In this document: positions 7,411-9,179 of the stretch, in pieces
Layout: the number at the start of each line of letters is the position of its first letter
Position numbering within the stretch: the stretch's first letter is position 1
NCBI GenBank assembly: GCA_030726195.1
Contig: JANREF010000029.1
Coordinates: 1,692 to 10,870 of the forward strand
Length of the DNA stretch: 9,179 nucleotides
Reading direction: 5' to 3'
From: Burkholderiaceae bacterium
GTDB taxonomy: Bacteria; Pseudomonadota; Gammaproteobacteria; Burkholderiales; Burkholderiaceae_C
Program-made: the position numbers and the translations under genes
The notes under the pieces: model-generated
Database searches by the model: none
What the model was told of the DNA's origin: nothing
Seen by the model: the letters and a program-made list of their open reading frames with translations, nothing else

Positions 7411-7458
7411 CTATTGGTTGGTCTATCGGTTGGCCTATGGATTGGTCAATCCGTGGCC
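7411..7458. repeat. 12-bp degenerate tandem repeat, three to four units
   Basis: Units read CTATTGGTTGGT (7411-7422), CTATCGGTTGGC (7423-7434), CTATGGATTGGT (7435-7446) and a decayed CAATCCGTGGCC (7447-7458). The first three agree at 8 of 12 positions. The junction of units 3 and 4 forms an inverted repeat, GGATTG GT CAATCC. The array starts 18 bases past the DUF336 stop codon, inside its likely 3' untranslated region. Function unknown. Confidence 0.6.
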
Positions 7459-7476
7459 CCCAGTTGAAACCTTGGC

Positions 7477-7884
7477 TTAAAGGCCCAACGCGGCAACGCC
7501 AGCCTTGGCAATTTGAGCGTCTTCGGTGGACTTCACGCCACTCACGCCCACCGCACCAATGCACTGGCCATCCTTCATGACAGGCACACCACCCTCGAGC
7601 AAGCCGTCGATGGCGGGCGCGCTCAAGAAGGACACGCGGCCGTCGTTGATCATTTTTTCGTATACGCCAGACTCACGGCAGCCCAGGGCGGATGTGTGCG
7701 CTTTGGACTGCGCAATGTGCGCAGAAACCGGGGCGACGTTGTCCAAGCGGCTAAAGCCTAACAAGTGACCGCCATCGTCTACCACGGCAATCGCAACCGC
7801 CCAGTTGTTTTTGATGGCTTCGGCTTCAGCCGCTGCCAGTACAGCTTTGACGTCTGCGGACTCTAAAACAGCTTTGTTTTTCAT
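7477..7884 (-). CDS. GlcG/HbpS-like DUF336 protein
   Basis: A 135-residue protein of the GlcG/HbpS family (DUF336). Visible conserved parts are AIAVVDDGGHLLGFSRLDNV (31-50), the SKAHTSALGCRES region (60-72), and GGVPVMKDGQCIGAVGVSG (98-116), all in expected order. Some relatives bind haem or sit in small-molecule breakdown operons, but the biochemical role of most members is unknown and nothing here reveals a substrate. It has no signal peptide, so it should be cytoplasmic, unlike secreted HbpS. The ATG at 7884 is chosen over longer in-frame readings (up to 8013) because AAGGA lies about 8 bases before it, the family begins here, and the extra Arg-rich extension looks non-coding. It is transcribed alone, divergent from the YccA-like gene. 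On the minus strand TTGACG near 8034-8039 is a possible -35 with no good -10. Confidence 0.88.
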   Translation of the reverse strand: MKNKAVLESADVKAVLAAAEAEAIKNNWAVAIAVVDDGGHLLGFSRLDNVAPVSAHIAQSKAHTSALGCRESGVYEKMINDGRVSFLSAPAIDGLLEGGVPVMKDGQCIGAVGVSGVKSTEDAQIAKAGVAALGL

Positions 7885-8043
7885 GATCTTTTCCTTTGTG
7901 TTGTGGGCCTGAACCCTAAATGTGCAATCTCGACAGCGCCTATTGGCACCAGGCCTCCAAGCATACCGCCGCAATCGCGCGGAAAAAGCCGGCATTGCCC
8001 TCATTTCAGTCACATTAACCTCACAACTTGTGGCGTCAATGCC

Positions 8044-8071
8044 TTGCGTTTATGAAATTGGGCCCTATTTA
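8044..8071 (+). promoter_or_regulatory. Candidate sigma-70 promoter of the YccA-like gene
   Basis: TTGCGT (8044-8049) and TATTTA (8066-8071) are separated by 16 bases, each matching four or more of six consensus positions. A start about seven bases after the -10 would give a leader of roughly 48 bases that includes the palindrome at 8088-8103 and the ribosome site. Confidence 0.5.
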
Positions 8072-8087
8072 GTACACTGAGGCTCAA

Positions 8088-8103
8088 CTTCGAATCTTCG
8101 AAG
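8088..8103. promoter_or_regulatory. Perfect palindrome in the YccA-like gene's leader
   Basis: CTTCGAATCTTCGAAG is two 7-base arms (CTTCGAA, TTCGAAG) with a two-base spacer. It falls between the candidate promoter and AGGAGA (8112-8117). Placement just after a promoter is typical of a repressor operator; the two-base loop makes an RNA hairpin less likely unless the inner pair opens. Confidence 0.45.
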
Positions 8104-8125
8104 CGCATCACAGGAGAAGCACCGC

Positions 8126-8815
8126 ATGAACCGTCCAGTTGAATCCCTTGGTACCTTTGGCGCCAGCGTATCCAACGCGCAGCGCAACAAGGTGTTGCGC
8201 AACACCTATTGGCTACTCGCCATCAGCCTGCTGCCAACTGTTGCGGGCGCTTGGGTTGGCGTGGCCACCGGCATCACCGCAGCCATAGGCGGCGTCATGG
8301 GCTTGGTGCTGTTTTTGGGTGGTGCGTTTGGCTTCATCTACGCCATTGAAAAAACCAAAAACTCCGCAGCAGGCGTGCCTGTGCTGCTGGGCTTTACGTT
8401 CTTTATGGGCTTGATGATCTCTCGCCTGATCGCCATGGTGCTGGGCTTTAGCAATGGCGCAGACTTGGTGATGATGGCCTTTGGCGGCACTGCAGCCGTG
8501 TTTTTCGCCATGGCCAGCATGGCCACCGTCGTCAAACGCGACCTCAGTGGTTTGAACCAGTGGCTCACCATCGGCGTGATTTTGTTGATCGTAGGCATGG
8601 TCATCAACATGTTTGTGGCGAGCTCCACGGGCATGGTGGTGTTGTCCATGTTGGCTGTGGCCATATTCAGCGCCTTCTTGCTCGTAGACATCAAGCGCGT
8701 GATTGACGGCGGCGAAACCAACTACATCACCGCCACCCTGAGCATTTACCTCAGCCTGATCAACATTTTCCAAAACCTGTTGATGCTGCTGGGTATCTTC
8801 GGTCGCGACGAATAA
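8126..8815 (+). CDS. Bax inhibitor-1/YccA family membrane protein
   Basis: A 229-residue inner-membrane protein of the TMBIM/BI-1 family, with seven predicted helices at about 26-47, 52-76, 84-107, 113-136, 146-165, 168-190 and 203-224. The conserved Asp188 in LLVDIKRVI and the ending ATLSIYLSLINIFQNLL followed by LLGIFGRDE match the YccA branch, in which a serine replaces the aspartate that other members carry in the last helix. E. coli YccA is a substrate and inhibitor of the FtsH protease; related proteins leak calcium. Either role here is inference. The N-terminal 25 residues are soluble and polar. AGGAGA lies about 8-10 bases before the ATG at 8126, so the start is well supported. It is a single-gene unit with its own promoter candidate, operator-like palindrome and strong terminator. 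Confidence 0.92.
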   Translation: MNRPVESLGTFGASVSNAQRNKVLRNTYWLLAISLLPTVAGAWVGVATGITAAIGGVMGLVLFLGGAFGFIYAIEKTKNSAAGVPVLLGFTFFMGLMISRLIAMVLGFSNGADLVMMAFGGTAAVFFAMASMATVVKRDLSGLNQWLTIGVILLIVGMVINMFVASSTGMVVLSMLAVAIFSAFLLVDIKRVIDGGETNYITATLSIYLSLINIFQNLLMLLGIFGRDE

Positions 8816-8862
8816 CACCACAAGCGCTTGCCCAACATGCACGCATGAAACGGCCTACGCTG

Positions 8863-8897
8863 AAAAAGCCACTGCGCTCAGGCCAGTGGCTTTTTTT
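8863..8897. terminator. Strong bidirectional intrinsic terminator between yccA-like gene and rlmD
   Basis: A perfect 12-bp stem, AAAAAGCCACTG (8863-8874) with CAGTGGCTTTTT (8884-8895), closes a nine-base loop. Plus-strand transcripts meet seven T residues (8891-8897), 48 bases past the YccA-like stop. The A-run on the left gives T residues on the minus strand, so the same hairpin could also end rlmD transcripts after they cross the tandem array. Confidence 0.9.
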
Positions 8898-8950
8898 ATG
8901 ACGACGGGCACGCGTTTGTAGCGGCTTACCCACCCTTGCCTCTGTGTGCG

Positions 8951-9060
8951 ACCAGGTGAGGCTAGGTGAGACTAGGTGAGATTAGATGAGACTAGGCGCA
9001 ACTGAGTGCAAGGAGGCGCAGTTGCGTACTGCTGCGTGCTGCTGCGTGCTGCTACAGGTA
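8951..9060. repeat. Degenerate 10-bp tandem array, about 11 units
   Basis: From 8951 the sequence falls into successive 10-base units: ACCAGGTGAG, GCTAGGTGAG, ACTAGGTGAG, ATTAGATGAG, ACTAGGCGCA, ACTGAGTGCA, AGGAGGCGCA, GTTGCGTACT, GCTGCGTGCT (twice) and GCTACAGGTA. The left units form one family and the right units another, with transitional units between, all in one register. It fills the spacer between the terminator and the end of rlmD, with no coding potential seen. A 5-bp hairpin, TGCTA CAGG TAGCA (9050-9063), closes its right end. Confidence 0.65.
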
Positions 9061-9074
9061 GCAAGCAAGCAGTC

Positions 9075-9179
9075 TTACACAACCAAGTCAAACACCGCCA
9101 TGCTCTCCACGTGCGCAGTATGCGGAAACATATTCACCACGCCAGCGCTTGAGAGCTTGTAAGCGCCACTGTCCACCAA
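9075..9179 (-). CDS. rlmD: 23S rRNA (uracil-C5)-methyltransferase RlmD, C-terminal 34 residues
   Basis: The gene enters from the right edge and ends at a TAA at 9075-9077, so only the last 34 codons are seen. They contain [18 protein letters not shown], matching the conserved C-terminus of RlmD/RumA (GV..MFPHT.HVES...). The full enzyme is an iron-sulfur, SAM-dependent methyltransferase that makes 5-methyluridine at position 1939 of 23S rRNA. RlmC or other TrmA-family proteins share part of this motif, but the wording here is closest to RlmD. The frame fits the edge exactly. No terminator follows directly; the nearest is the bidirectional hairpin at 8863-8897. Confidence 0.85.
   Translation of the reverse strand: MVDSGAYKLSSAGVVNMFPHTAHVESMAVFDLVV

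Noticed and set aside
7301..7564. Small protein with IGQP/IDQP repeats
   Set aside because: It overlaps the end of the DUF336 gene in another frame, has no ribosome site, and its pattern comes from the 12-bp DNA repeat.
7885..8013. Longer DUF336 protein starting at 8013
   Set aside because: The extra residues are Arg-rich and unlike the family, and a good ribosome site precedes the ATG at 7884.
8213..8842. Minus-strand 209-codon frame opposite the YccA-like gene
   Set aside because: Its His/Gln-rich product is the typical antisense image of a membrane-protein gene, and the plus-strand family match is clear.
8951..9060. CRISPR array
   Set aside because: Units are 10 bases with no spacers and there are no cas genes.

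Overview
The window looks like chromosomal DNA of a betaproteobacterium in the order Burkholderiales, most likely family Comamonadaceae. This rests on protein character: a PpsA/PpsR pair of the proteobacterial type, a DUF4212 plus long SSS symporter pair, a membrane-anchored PAS protein whose linker resembles Comamonadaceae exonucleases, and frequent TTG leucine codons. The genus cannot be fixed from sequence alone. No rRNA, tRNA, insertion sequence, prophage or CRISPR is visible, so this is ordinary core chromosome with unusually repetitive spacers.

Layout from left to right. 1-512 (minus) is the N-terminal part of a membrane-anchored PAS protein that runs off the left edge, probably an epsilon-type 3'-5' exonuclease. 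513-819 is a spacer with a 12-bp tandem repeat and a strong hairpin ending the next gene. 820-3231 (minus) is ppsA, PEP synthase. 3439-4257 (plus) is ppsR, the kinase/phosphorylase that switches PEP synthase off and on; the two genes diverge from a 207-bp spacer. 4330-4755 (minus) is an unrecognised small membrane protein, convergent with ppsR. 4952-6754 and 6768-7019 (both minus) form a two-gene operon: a small DUF4212 subunit followed by a large sodium:solute symporter of the VC_2705 type, probably importing acetate or another short carboxylate. 7020-7476 is a long spacer with a duplicated CTAGGGTTTA box, a terminator, a hairpin and a second 12-bp tandem repeat. 7477-7884 (minus) is a GlcG/HbpS-like DUF336 protein. 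8126-8815 (plus) is a seven-helix Bax inhibitor-1/YccA protein with a plausible promoter and a palindrome in its leader. 8816-9074 holds a bidirectional terminator and a degenerate 10-bp tandem array. 9075-9179 (minus) is the last 34 codons of rlmD, a 23S rRNA uracil-C5 methyltransferase.

Functionally, the centre reads as gluconeogenic carbon use: the symporter would bring in acetate or pyruvate-like acids, PpsA makes phosphoenolpyruvate from pyruvate, and PpsR tunes PpsA to energy state. The genes are in separate transcription units, so any coordination would be by shared regulators.

No clearly new multi-gene system is present. The most unusual signals are three short-period degenerate tandem repeats in three different spacers, a 10-bp-phased tandem box upstream of the symporter operon, and an EF-hand-like loop inside the symporter's soluble insert.
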